This document shows positions 16,170 to 25,300 of a stretch of DNA of 64,000 nucleotides, piece by piece (position 1 is the stretch's first letter; every line of letters begins with the position of its first letter). Source of the DNA: Rurimicrobium sp040387755 (lineage in GTDB: Bacteria; Bacteroidota; Bacteroidia; Chitinophagales; Chitinophagaceae). A program made the translations under genes and the position numbers. The notes under the pieces are model-generated. The model was not told the DNA's origin. It saw only the letters and a program-made list of their open reading frames with translations, and did not search any database. Location: the NCBI GenBank assembly GCA_040387755.1, contig JAZKDB010000001.1, positions 248,001-312,000 on the forward strand, read 5' to 3'.

Positions 16170-17309
16170 ATGGAAAGACATATTGTACACTGCGATTTAG
16201 ATACCTTTTTTGTTTCGGTAGAAAGGTTGCAAAATTCTGAACTCGAGGGTAAACCCATTTTGATAGGGGGCAGCAGCGACAGAGGTGTGGTGGCCTCCTG
16301 CAGTTATGAGGCGCGCAAGTTTGGCGTGCATAGTGCCATGCCTATGCGCCTGGCCCGTCAGCTTTGCCCCGAAGCCATCCTGGTGCGGGGCGATATGGAC
16401 CAGTACAGCAAATACTCGGCAATAGTCACCGACATCATAGAGCGCAAAGCGCCTCTGGTAGAAAAAGCAAGTATAGACGAACATTACATTGACATCAGCG
16501 GCATGGATAAATATTTTGGCTGCTGGAAATGGACACAGGAGTTGAGGCAGGAAATTATGAGAGAATCGGGTTTGCCGATTTCATTCGGATTATCAAGCAA
16601 TAAAACGGTTTCTAAAATTGCCACGGGTCAATCCAAACCCTGTGGCGAAATGCAGGTAAATACAGGAAATGAAAAATCTTTTTTAGCACCACTCTCTATC
16701 AGGAAGATACCTATGGTGGGCGACAAAACTTATATCCGCTTGCGTAATTTGGGCGTTAGTAAAATCCATACATTACAGCAAATGGAAGTAAAGACCATGC
16801 AGCGCGTACTGGGCGAAAACGGGGTCATCATCTGGCGCAAAGCCAATGGTTTGGATGACAGTCTGGTCTTGCCCTTCCGGGAGCAAAAAAGTATGAGCAA
16901 AGAGCATACCTACGAGCAGGATACGATTGATATGGCGGTGCTGAAAAAGACGATTATAAAAATGATTGACCAGCTGGCTTTTGATTTGCGGAGCGAGGGG
17001 AGGCTTACTTCCTGCATCACACTCAAAATCCGCTATTCTAATTTTGAAACCTTTACCAAACAGGTCAGGATTCCCCTTACTTCATCCGATAAAATACTCA
17101 CCCAAAAAGTATTGGAATTATTTGAAAAACTCTATTCACGCAGAATGCTCATCCGGCTGATAGGGATAAAGCTGAGCGAACTGGTATCGGGCAGTTACCA
17201 GACCGATTTATTCAACGATGCCATTACCGACCTCAACCTGATGACGGCTATGGATAAAATAAGAAACCGTTTTGGCAATCTGTCTGTAATGCGTGCGGCG
17301 AGTTTGTAA
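16170..17309 (+). CDS. dinB: Y-family DNA polymerase (DinB/Pol IV type)
   Basis: A 379-residue translesion polymerase. The palm has metal-binding Asp9 (VHCDLDTFF) and D103-E104 (SIDEHYIDIS); CSYEARKFGVHSAMPM is the conserved finger/steric segment. The thumb HhH region (IRKIPMVGDKTYIRLRNLGV) and little-finger domain follow. QTDLF at residues 344-348 fits a beta-clamp binding motif. ATG at 16170 gives the normal N-terminus. It is 23 bases before the dnaE-like gene, both running away from the LexA-like regulator, and so is probably damage-inducible. All catalytic acids are present, unlike the inactive ImuB proteins of other mutagenesis cassettes. Confidence 0.94.
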   Translation: MERHIVHCDLDTFFVSVERLQNSELEGKPILIGGSSDRGVVASCSYEARKFGVHSAMPMRLARQLCPEAILVRGDMDQYSKYSAIVTDIIERKAPLVEKASIDEHYIDISGMDKYFGCWKWTQELRQEIMRESGLPISFGLSSNKTVSKIATGQSKPCGEMQVNTGNEKSFLAPLSIRKIPMVGDKTYIRLRNLGVSKIHTLQQMEVKTMQRVLGENGVIIWRKANGLDDSLVLPFREQKSMSKEHTYEQDTIDMAVLKKTIIKMIDQLAFDLRSEGRLTSCITLKIRYSNFETFTKQVRIPLTSSDKILTQKVLELFEKLYSRRMLIRLIGIKLSELVSGSYQTDLFNDAITDLNLMTAMDKIRNRFGNLSVMRAASL

Positions 17310-17332
17310 TCGTTAAGAGAACAGGGTTTGAG

Positions 17333-20266
17333 ATGTTATGGAACATACATAGTTATTACAGCCTTCGATACGGTATATTATCGATAGAGCAGTTGGTGGA
17401 TGGCCTGAAACAAAGAGGCTACACTACTGCTGTGCTTACCGACATCAACAACAGCACCGGAGCATTGAATTTTATCAAAGCCTGTAGAGAGGCCGATATC
17501 CGGGGATTGGTAGGCGTAGAATTCAGAAACGAAGATGAGCTACTGTATATCGGTATTGCCAGAAATGAGTCGGGCTTTAAAGAACTCAACGAACTGCTTA
17601 CTGCTGCCAATAAAAACAAAACATCCCTTCCTCAGCGTGCACCACATTTCCATCATTGCTTTGTGGTGTATCCTTTTGGCTCTATTGACCCTGCCACTTT
17701 GCGGGAGCATGAATTTATCGGCATCCGTCATTTTCAGCTCAATAAAATACGGATGTCTGCAGCTCGCGAAATGCAAAAATATGTTGTCTGGCAGCCGGTC
17801 TCTTTTGTCACTAAAGAGCATTATACCTTACACCGTCAATTAAGGGCCATCGATCATAATTTATTAATCTCTCAGCTAAAGCCTCATCAATATGCCGATG
17901 CTTTGGAATCCTTTCCGGCAAAGGAGCAATTGCTGAGCAGTTTTGAGCATTTTCCGCAAATCGTACGCAATACAGAAAAGCTACTGGAGCAATGCAATTT
18001 TCATTTTGATTTTGAAGAGCATCGTAATAAAAAAGACTTTACCACCAATCGCTACGAGGATAAATTATTGCTCAACAGTCTGGCACGTGAAGGGCTGACA
18101 CGGAGGTATGGCGATAAGGACATTGTAGCAAAAGAGCGCGTGGAACGGGAGCTGGAGATTATTGACGAACAGAATTTTTCTTCTTATTTTTTAATTACCG
18201 ACGACATCTGCCGATATGCACGCAGCAGGCAATACCATTATGTAGGGCGGGGCAGTGGAGCCAACAGTATTGTGGCCTATTGTCTGGGTATTACAGATGT
18301 TTGCCCTATAGAACTGGATTTGTATTTCGAACGTTTTTTGAATCCTAAAAGAAAATCACCTCCGGATTTTGATGTGGATTTTAGCTGGCAGGACCGAGAC
18401 GATATATACGAATACATTTTTCGCCATTATCCGCATACCGCACTGATGGGTGCTATGAGTACTTTTCGGTCGCGTAGTATCCTGCGCGAGCTGGGCAAAA
18501 TTTATGGTTTGCCCAAAGCCGATATTGACCGTCTGGTGCACGAGCCGGCCAGTATCCTCAATAAGCATGAAGTGGCCAATATGATTCTTTCGGTGTACAA
18601 TCAAATGGAGGATTTTCCGAACCAGAGAACCATCCATGCCTCGGGGGTATTGATTTCCGAATTAGCCCTGACGCATTATTCGGCATTGGATTATCCGCCA
18701 AAAGGATTGCCCACAGTACAGTTTGATATGCATCTGGCCGATGATATCCATTTCGAGAAATTTGATATTCTGAGCCAACGGGGCATAGGTCATATCAAGG
18801 ATTGTAAAGACCTGGTGTTGCAAAACAGAAATATCGTTATCGAAACAACCAACCCAAAACGTTTTTTTACCGACCCCAAAATTGCGCAGCAACTGAAGTC
18901 TGCCAATACCATCGGTTGCTTTTATATTGAGAGTCCTGCGATGCGGCAATTACTCACCAAATTGCGTTGCGACGATTACCTCACCCTTGTGGCAGCTTCT
19001 TCTATTATCCGGCCGGGAGTTGCTTCTTCGGGGATGATGAAAGCCTATATCGAAAGGCATCACAATCCATCAAAAGTCGCTTATCCGCATCCTGTTTTTA
19101 AAGAGCAGTTGCAGGAAACTTATGGTGTGATGGTGTATCAGGAGGATGTGATGAAAATCGGGCACCACTATGGAGGCTTGGACCTCGCCGATGCTGATGT
19201 ATTGCGCAGGATGATGAGTGGTAAAGGCAGAAGTAAAAAGCATCTGGAAGAGATAGAAGATAAGTTTTTTGAGCATTGCCGTCAGATGGCTTATCCCGAG
19301 GAAAGTTCCAGAGAAATCTGGCGACAGATGGAAAGCTTTGCGGGCTATTCCTTCAACAAAGCCCATTCGGCGTCTTTTGCGGTAGAGAGTTATCAAAGCC
19401 TTTATCTGAAAACCTATTTTCCGATAGAGTTTATGGTGTCGGTACTCAATAATTATGGCGGTTTTTATCAGCGGAAAGTTTATGTGAATGAGGCGCGCAG
19501 AGCAGGTGCGGAGATTTGTTTGCCTTGTGTCAACAGGAGTAGTTTTAATGCTGTTGTAGAAGGAGTATCTATTTATCTGGGTTTTGATGTGTTGCAAAAT
19601 CTGGAAGCAAAATTAGCTGTGCAGATTCCCGAAGAACGGAAATTAAACGGGCCTTATAGCGGTATTGAAAATTTTGCTTTGCGCACAGGAGCAGGACTGG
19701 AGCAGATGATTGTATTGATACGTTCCGGAGCATTCCGTTTTTTGCAGCAGGATAAAAAAGAACTGCTTTGGGAAGCCCACATATTACTGAGCGGTACCGC
19801 CTGCAAACAGGATAATAATTTGCTCTTTGGTGCTACGATGCAAAGGCCTGTTTTACCCAGGCTGGAAAGTTCTGTTTTGGAAGACCTCTACGACGAAATT
19901 GAACTGCTCGGATTTCCGGTTTCGGGCAGCATGTTTGATTTGCTGCAGTCGGCATTCAGGGGCGAAGTAATGGCCGAAGAAATGTACCAATATGAGGGTA
20001 AAATGGTGAGGATGCTGGGCGATTTTGTGGCAGATAAATCCGTAAGAACCAAAAGTGGAACGCACATGAAATTTGGTACTTTTCTTGATGTGAAAGGTGT
20101 CTTTTTTGACACGGTACATTTCCCTCCTTCATTAAAGAATTATCCGCTTTATGGCAATGGCGTTTATCTCATTCTGGGCAAAGTAGTGATGGACTTTGGA
20201 TGCCCTGCGTTGGAAGTGCATAAATGTGCCAGAATGCCTTTGAAACCGGACCCCAGAAGTGAATAA
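17333..20266 (+). CDS. DNA polymerase III alpha subunit family (DnaE-type), cassette polymerase
   Basis: A 977-residue C-family polymerase, shorter than housekeeping DnaE (about 1150-1450). PHP domain at residues 1-70 or so, palm with GRGSGANSIVAYCLG and catalytic D347 and D349 in PDFDVDFSW, third acid D478 in EKFDILS, HhH region (GYSFNKAHSASFAVESYQS), a possible clamp motif QDNNLLF, and an OB fold near the end (GKMVRMLGDFVADKS). In the PHP domain Tyr13 and Ile38 replace expected metal ligands (Asp of SLLDG, His of TDHGN in Taq DnaE), so PHP proofreading is probably lost. It is between dinB and an exonuclease gene and is likely an error-prone, damage-induced replicase similar in role to DnaE2. 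A second, chromosomal dnaE is expected elsewhere. Confidence 0.9.
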   Translation: MLWNIHSYYSLRYGILSIEQLVDGLKQRGYTTAVLTDINNSTGALNFIKACREADIRGLVGVEFRNEDELLYIGIARNESGFKELNELLTAANKNKTSLPQRAPHFHHCFVVYPFGSIDPATLREHEFIGIRHFQLNKIRMSAAREMQKYVVWQPVSFVTKEHYTLHRQLRAIDHNLLISQLKPHQYADALESFPAKEQLLSSFEHFPQIVRNTEKLLEQCNFHFDFEEHRNKKDFTTNRYEDKLLLNSLAREGLTRRYGDKDIVAKERVERELEIIDEQNFSSYFLITDDICRYARSRQYHYVGRGSGANSIVAYCLGITDVCPIELDLYFERFLNPKRKSPPDFDVDFSWQDRDDIYEYIFRHYPHTALMGAMSTFRSRSILRELGKIYGLPKADIDRLVHEPASILNKHEVANMILSVYNQMEDFPNQRTIHASGVLISELALTHYSALDYPPKGLPTVQFDMHLADDIHFEKFDILSQRGIGHIKDCKDLVLQNRNIVIETTNPKRFFTDPKIAQQLKSANTIGCFYIESPAMRQLLTKLRCDDYLTLVAASSIIRPGVASSGMMKAYIERHHNPSKVAYPHPVFKEQLQETYGVMVYQEDVMKIGHHYGGLDLADADVLRRMMSGKGRSKKHLEEIEDKFFEHCRQMAYPEESSREIWRQMESFAGYSFNKAHSASFAVESYQSLYLKTYFPIEFMVSVLNNYGGFYQRKVYVNEARRAGAEICLPCVNRSSFNAVVEGVSIYLGFDVLQNLEAKLAVQIPEERKLNGPYSGIENFALRTGAGLEQMIVLIRSGAFRFLQQDKKELLWEAHILLSGTACKQDNNLLFGATMQRPVLPRLESSVLEDLYDEIELLGFPVSGSMFDLLQSAFRGEVMAEEMYQYEGKMVRMLGDFVADKSVRTKSGTHMKFGTFLDVKGVFFDTVHFPPSLKNYPLYGNGVYLILGKVVMDFGCPALEVHKCARMPLKPDPRSE

Positions 20267-20281
20267 AAATTTTAAAACAAC

Positions 20282-21721
20282 ATGGAATACGCAATTGTAG
20301 ATATAGAAACAACAGGCGGCCATGCCTCAGGCAGTGGCATTACAGAGATTGCCATTCGCATACACGATGGTGTTTCGGTGATTGACTCTTATGAAACATT
20401 GATTGACCCACAAAGAGGCATCCCGATTTCCATTCAGTCTCTGACCGGCATTACAGATGATATGCTTTGGGGCAGTCCCACCTTTGATAAAGTGGCCCAT
20501 CAGATTTATGATTTATTGCAGGGCAGGATTTTTGTGGCGCATAATGTCAACTTCGATTATTCTTTTGTGCGGCATCATCTGGAGAAAGCAGGATATGCAT
20601 TCAAAGCGCCGAAGCTGTGTACGGTAAGGCTGAGCAGGAAAATAAGACCAGGTTTTCGTTCTTATAGTTTGGGTAATCTGTGCAATGACCTCGATATTCC
20701 TCTGGTCAATCGGCACAGAGCAGGCGGAGATGCGGATGCAACGGCTATTTTGTTTTCCAGATTGATGGAGTGGGATACTGAGGGGCATATCAATGCAATG
20801 CTCAAAAGAAGTTCGAAAGATCAGGTGTTGCCGCCTAATTTACCTGCAGAACAATTTGAGATATTACCTCAGGTGGCCGGGGTTTATTATTTCAAGAATC
20901 AGGTTGGCAAAGTAATTTATGTAGGCAAGGCCACCAATATCCGCAAAAGAGTGGCATCTCATTTTTCGGGGAATAATCCCAATCCGCAGCGGCAAAATTT
21001 TCTGCGCGAAATCTATTCCATTGATTTTGAAAAATGCGGTACAGAGCTGATGGCCTTATTGCTGGAAGCTACCGAAATCAAAAGGATATGGCCAAAGTAT
21101 AACCGGGCACTGAAAAAATTTGAACCCAAATTCGGACTCTATTCGTACGAAGACCGCAATGGTTTTACCCGTTTGGATATTGGTCCTATTACCAAAAGTC
21201 AGATAGCGCTGCACGAATTTAATACTTATAGCGAAGCACGGGATATGCTGCACCAATTAGCCGTCAGTTTTGGCTTATGTGCCGCTATGTGTAAGCTGGG
21301 AAACTGCAGTGGAGACTGCCACAATCCTCAATTGCTGGAGGCTGAAAGCAATCAGTGTCTTACTTTGTCATCGACTGCTGAATATAATGAACTGGTCAAA
21401 ACAGCATTGGAACATTTCAGTAAAAATTTGCCCAGTTTTATGCTCTTGGATAAAGGCCGGGATGCCGAAGAAAAAAGCTGTGTATGGATAGAAAATGGAA
21501 TGTTTTACGGGATGGGTTATATCAATCAGTTTTCGGATATACAATCTTTGACCGAAGTAAAGAATGTATTGACCCGCTACAAGAGCAACTATTATATGAT
21601 GCAATTGGTGCACAGTTATGCACGAAAGTATCCTTCGAAAGTAATTCCTGTCAAGCCAATGGAAGCGGTAGAACTATACGTAGAACATGATGAACGGCAG
21701 AATGAGATTGATTTGTATTAA
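20282..21721 (+). CDS. DnaQ-like 3'-5' exonuclease fused to a GIY-YIG (UvrC/Cho-like) nuclease
   Basis: A 479-residue fusion. The N-terminal DEDDh exonuclease (residues 1-170) shows D7/E9 in IVDIETTGG, a middle Asp in VAHNVNFDYSFV and the His/Asp of NRHRAGGDADA. The GIY-YIG domain (about 195-280) shows GVYYFK, IYVGKATNIRKRV and the acidic ALLLEATEIKRIWPKYN, as in the N-terminal incision domain of UvrC. The C-terminal part has a CKLGNCSGDC cysteine cluster. It follows the DnaE-type polymerase by 15 bases, so the exonuclease may proofread for it and the GIY-YIG part may cut near damage. Similar fusions exist in Bacteroidota and Actinobacteria (general knowledge); the tie to this cassette is the notable point. 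Confidence 0.9.
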   Translation: MEYAIVDIETTGGHASGSGITEIAIRIHDGVSVIDSYETLIDPQRGIPISIQSLTGITDDMLWGSPTFDKVAHQIYDLLQGRIFVAHNVNFDYSFVRHHLEKAGYAFKAPKLCTVRLSRKIRPGFRSYSLGNLCNDLDIPLVNRHRAGGDADATAILFSRLMEWDTEGHINAMLKRSSKDQVLPPNLPAEQFEILPQVAGVYYFKNQVGKVIYVGKATNIRKRVASHFSGNNPNPQRQNFLREIYSIDFEKCGTELMALLLEATEIKRIWPKYNRALKKFEPKFGLYSYEDRNGFTRLDIGPITKSQIALHEFNTYSEARDMLHQLAVSFGLCAAMCKLGNCSGDCHNPQLLEAESNQCLTLSSTAEYNELVKTALEHFSKNLPSFMLLDKGRDAEEKSCVWIENGMFYGMGYINQFSDIQSLTEVKNVLTRYKSNYYMMQLVHSYARKYPSKVIPVKPMEAVELYVEHDERQNEIDLY

Positions 21722-21789
21722 TGCCCGGAATAGGTAAGTGATATTTGGGCTGAAGTACGCAATGATTTGGCTTTCCCTTTTATTTTTTG

Positions 21790-22233
21790 TTAGTATTGGA
21801 CTACTTGTTTCAGATGATGCTCCAGATGTGCAACATAATCATTGATTAGAAATGCTAATGTTGCAATTTTTGCTTCTCCGATGTTAACTCTGGCGTTTAA
21901 CTTATGTTGAGGAATTCTCTTGATTAATTGCAATAGTTGACGGTTATAGACTGCCCAAAAGGAAATAATCTGGAGCTTATCGATTTGTTGATAGTAGTTG
22001 TATTCGTTCCATTTGTTTTGATCATAAATGATTGAAGGAATGTCCTCAAATTGTGCTCTTACAAACCGTTGGTGATTATTGACAGCACTATCAATGAGGT
22101 GGCCAATAATTTCCTTTTTGCTCCATTTGTTATTTGATGGTTTTTCGGAAAATATGATTTCATCGATATTCAGTAATAAGTCTGGAATCGTATCACACAA
22201 AATTTGAAGTCTGGCAATGGAAGTCCCTATCAT
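21790..22233 (-). CDS. DinB-fold (DinB_2/YfiT-type) metal-dependent protein
   Basis: A 147-residue four-helix-bundle protein. The spaced histidines fit the DinB/YfiT metal site: WSKKEIIGHLIDSAVNNHQR near residue 45 and YVAHLEHHLKQV near the C-terminus. Members of this family act as thiol-dependent transferases or unknown hydrolases, and the name is unrelated to the polymerase DinB upstream. It is a single gene on the minus strand, converging on the polymerase cassette and divergent from the hybrid kinase. The substrate is unknown. Confidence 0.8.
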   Translation of the reverse strand: MIGTSIARLQILCDTIPDLLLNIDEIIFSEKPSNNKWSKKEIIGHLIDSAVNNHQRFVRAQFEDIPSIIYDQNKWNEYNYYQQIDKLQIISFWAVYNRQLLQLIKRIPQHKLNARVNIGEAKIATLAFLINDYVAHLEHHLKQVVQY

Positions 22234-22359
22234 TTGTTCATCATTAATGTTTGTATAAAAATTTGAGCAGATTTACGGAAAATGAGGGGATGAAAACATG
22301 AAAAATAAAATATATCTAAATGGTTTTTTGGGTAAACTATTTTGAATACGTTTTAAAGG

Positions 22360-22367
22360 TATTTTTG
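22360..22367 (+). promoter_or_regulatory. TAnnTTTG -7 box before the hybrid kinase
   Basis: TATTTTTG matches the -7 consensus, 22 bases before the ATG at 22390. A TTTG lies upstream but only 15 bases away, so the -33 part is uncertain. Confidence 0.4.
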
Positions 22368-22389
22368 TAGACCAATATTAGTATTATTT

Positions 22390-25300
22390 ATGGAACATGA
22401 TTCAACTCCTTTTAATAAGGAGAGATTGCCTTTGTTTGAAAATATTTTTTGCCTTTCCAGTGATTTAATTTGTGTAGTTGCAGCCGAAGGATTATTCAAA
22501 GCAATTAATCCGTCATTTGTGCATTTGCTTGGCAAGGAGAATGAACCCATATTGACCGAAACTTTATTTGATTTGTTGCATCCCGATGACTCGGTTGTTA
22601 TGAGGCGGCAACTTGAGGATTCAATAAGAGAACAAAAAGCTTTTCAAGCGACGAACAGAATTCTAACCGGACAAAATTTATATTGTACAATTCAATGGAA
22701 TGTCACTCCGGATAGTTCAGGTACAGAATGGTATTTTATTGGCAGAGATATTACTGAAGACAGAATAAAGCAGGAACACCTGAAATATAATGAGCAACAG
22801 CTTAGCGCTTTTTTTGAAAATTCGCAGGGCTTTATGTGTACGCATGATTTGAAAGGTAATTTTCTTACCGTTAATAGTGCGGGAGCATCTTCTTTAGGAT
22901 ATTCAAAGGACGAAATTTCCCGATTGAGCCTTTTTGATATTGTCCATAAATCCAGACATCAGTTTTTAGAATCTTACCTGCGCGAAATAAAAAGCAAAGG
23001 AAACCTAAAAGGGCAAATGGTTGTCAGAGATAAATCTGGTGCCATCCATTTTTGGATGTTCAATAATGTTCTTGAAAAAGACATGGATAATAAAGAATAT
23101 GTTATTGGAAATGCTATTGACATTACCGATAGATATCTGCTCGAAGAAGATTTGAAGAAAACCAAAGAGCTATTAGAGCAAACCAACAATGTAGCCAGGA
23201 TTGGTGGTTGGGAATATAATATTGAAAAGAAAGCTTTATTCTGGACACTTGTCACCAAAAGGATTCATGGAGTTGCTGCAGATTATATCCCTGACCTTGA
23301 AAGTGGTATCAACTTTTACAAGGAAGGTGAGAACAGGAAGACAATAAGGCAGGCGGTTTCCAATGCAATTGAACAAGGGCTTAACGCAGACTTGGAATTG
23401 CAAATTATTACCAGAAAGGGTAACGAAATCTGGGTAAGGGCAATTATTAATTCTGAATTTCAAAACGGGATTTGTAAGAGAATCTATGGAACCATTCAGG
23501 ATATTGACCAAAGCAAAAACGCCGCTTTAGAGGTAAGTCGCTCACGAAAATTATTTAAAGATGTCTTAAGCTCAGCATCTGAAGTAAGTATTATTGCAAC
23601 AGACCTTAACGGGTTGATTACCTTGTTCAATTCCGGAGCAGAAAAATTATTAGGTTATAGGTCCGAAGAATTAATTGGGAAGCATAATCCGGGTATTTTT
23701 CATTCGCCCGAAGAGGTGACTCAAAGAGGCATAGAACTTACAAAGCAATTAGGTTTTAGTGTTGAAGGCTTTAATGTTTTTGTTACAATGGCCAATCTCA
23801 TTGGCTCGGAAAAGCGCGAATGGAAGTATATCAGAAAAGACGGGACTCAGAGAACAGTTTCGTTGGTCGTTACACCCATCAAAGATATTAATAATACCAC
23901 CAATGGTTATCTTGGCGTTGCAACAGATATTACCGAAACAAAAGTAATAGAGCGTGCACTTAATACCGAAAGGGCTCGTTTATCAGCATTTGTGCAACAT
24001 GCCCCCGCAGCTGTGGCTATGCTGGATGCCAATATGAAATATATTGCTGTCAGCAATCGTTGGATTGAAGATTATCACTTAAGCGAGCATAAGGTCGTAG
24101 GTCAATCACACACAGAACTTTTTCCGGCAGTATTTGCTCATAGCACAGAGCTGCAAACCAGAGTGTTGAATGGTGCAGTAGAAAGAAAGGAAGAAGATGT
24201 TTTCAGGTTTCCGGGAGAGGCAGAAGATCAGTACATATCCTGGGAAATGCGTCCATGGTATAAATTTGACGACACCATTGGCGGTGTGATGATGTTTACT
24301 CAAAATATCACCTCAATTGTGAAGCAGAGAGAGGAATTGAAGGTGGCTAAATTTAATGCAGAATTGGCCAGCGTGGCCAAATCGGAGTTTCTGGCCAATA
24401 TGAGCCACGAAATCCGAACACCATTAAATGGAGTAATTGGTTTTACCGATTTGTTGCTCAAGACTAAACTTGAAGAGACCCAATTTCAGTATTTAACAGT
24501 TGTCAACCAATCTGCCAATACCTTATTGAGTATCATTAATGATATCCTTGATTTTTCTAAGATAGAAGCAGGTAAGCTGGAACTGGATACTGAGAAAGTA
24601 GACTTATACGAGATGTCTAGTCATGCGGTTGATATCATTAGCTACCAAATACAAAATAAAGGGTTGGAGATGCTTTTGAATATCGATGCTCATTTGCCTC
24701 GGTTTATTTATTGCGACTCAGTACGCTTAATGCAAATTTTGGTTAATCTACTAAGCAATGCAACCAAGTTTACCCAACAAGGAGAGATTGAATTGAAAAT
24801 TCAACTAATGGATACCAATGGCGGAGATTCTCTGATAAGATTTGGTGTCCGGGACACTGGTATAGGCATTAATGAAGATAAACAGAATAAAATATTTGAA
24901 GCCTTTGCTCAGGAGGATAGCTCAACCACGAAAAAATATGGTGGTACGGGTCTTGGTTTGACGATTTCGAATAAGTTATTGGGCTTAATGGGAAGCCGCC
25001 TTAATGTAGAAAGTAAGTTGGGACAGGGTAGCTATTTTTATTTTGATTTGAAGCTAAAATCAGAGGTAGGAGAGCCCATTGAATGGGAGAATCTGGAGCG
25101 TATCAAGCAGGTGCTTATTGTAGACGATAATGAAAATAACAGAACGATATTGAGGCAAATATTACTGCTGAAAAATATAGTTTGTACTGAAGCAAAAAAC
25201 GGACTTGAAGCATTGCAGTTATTGAGTAAGGGAAATACCTACGACGTTATTATTATGGACTATAACATGCCATTTATGAATGGTATAGAAACAATCAAGA

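Noticed and set aside
19070..19597. Open minus-strand frame of 175 codons inside the dnaE-like gene
   Set aside because: It is antisense to conserved polymerase motifs and has no recognisable features.
21790..22233. Assigning the DinB-fold gene to the SOS polymerase cassette because of its name
   Set aside because: This DinB superfamily is a four-helix metal protein unrelated to DNA polymerase IV, and the gene points the opposite way.
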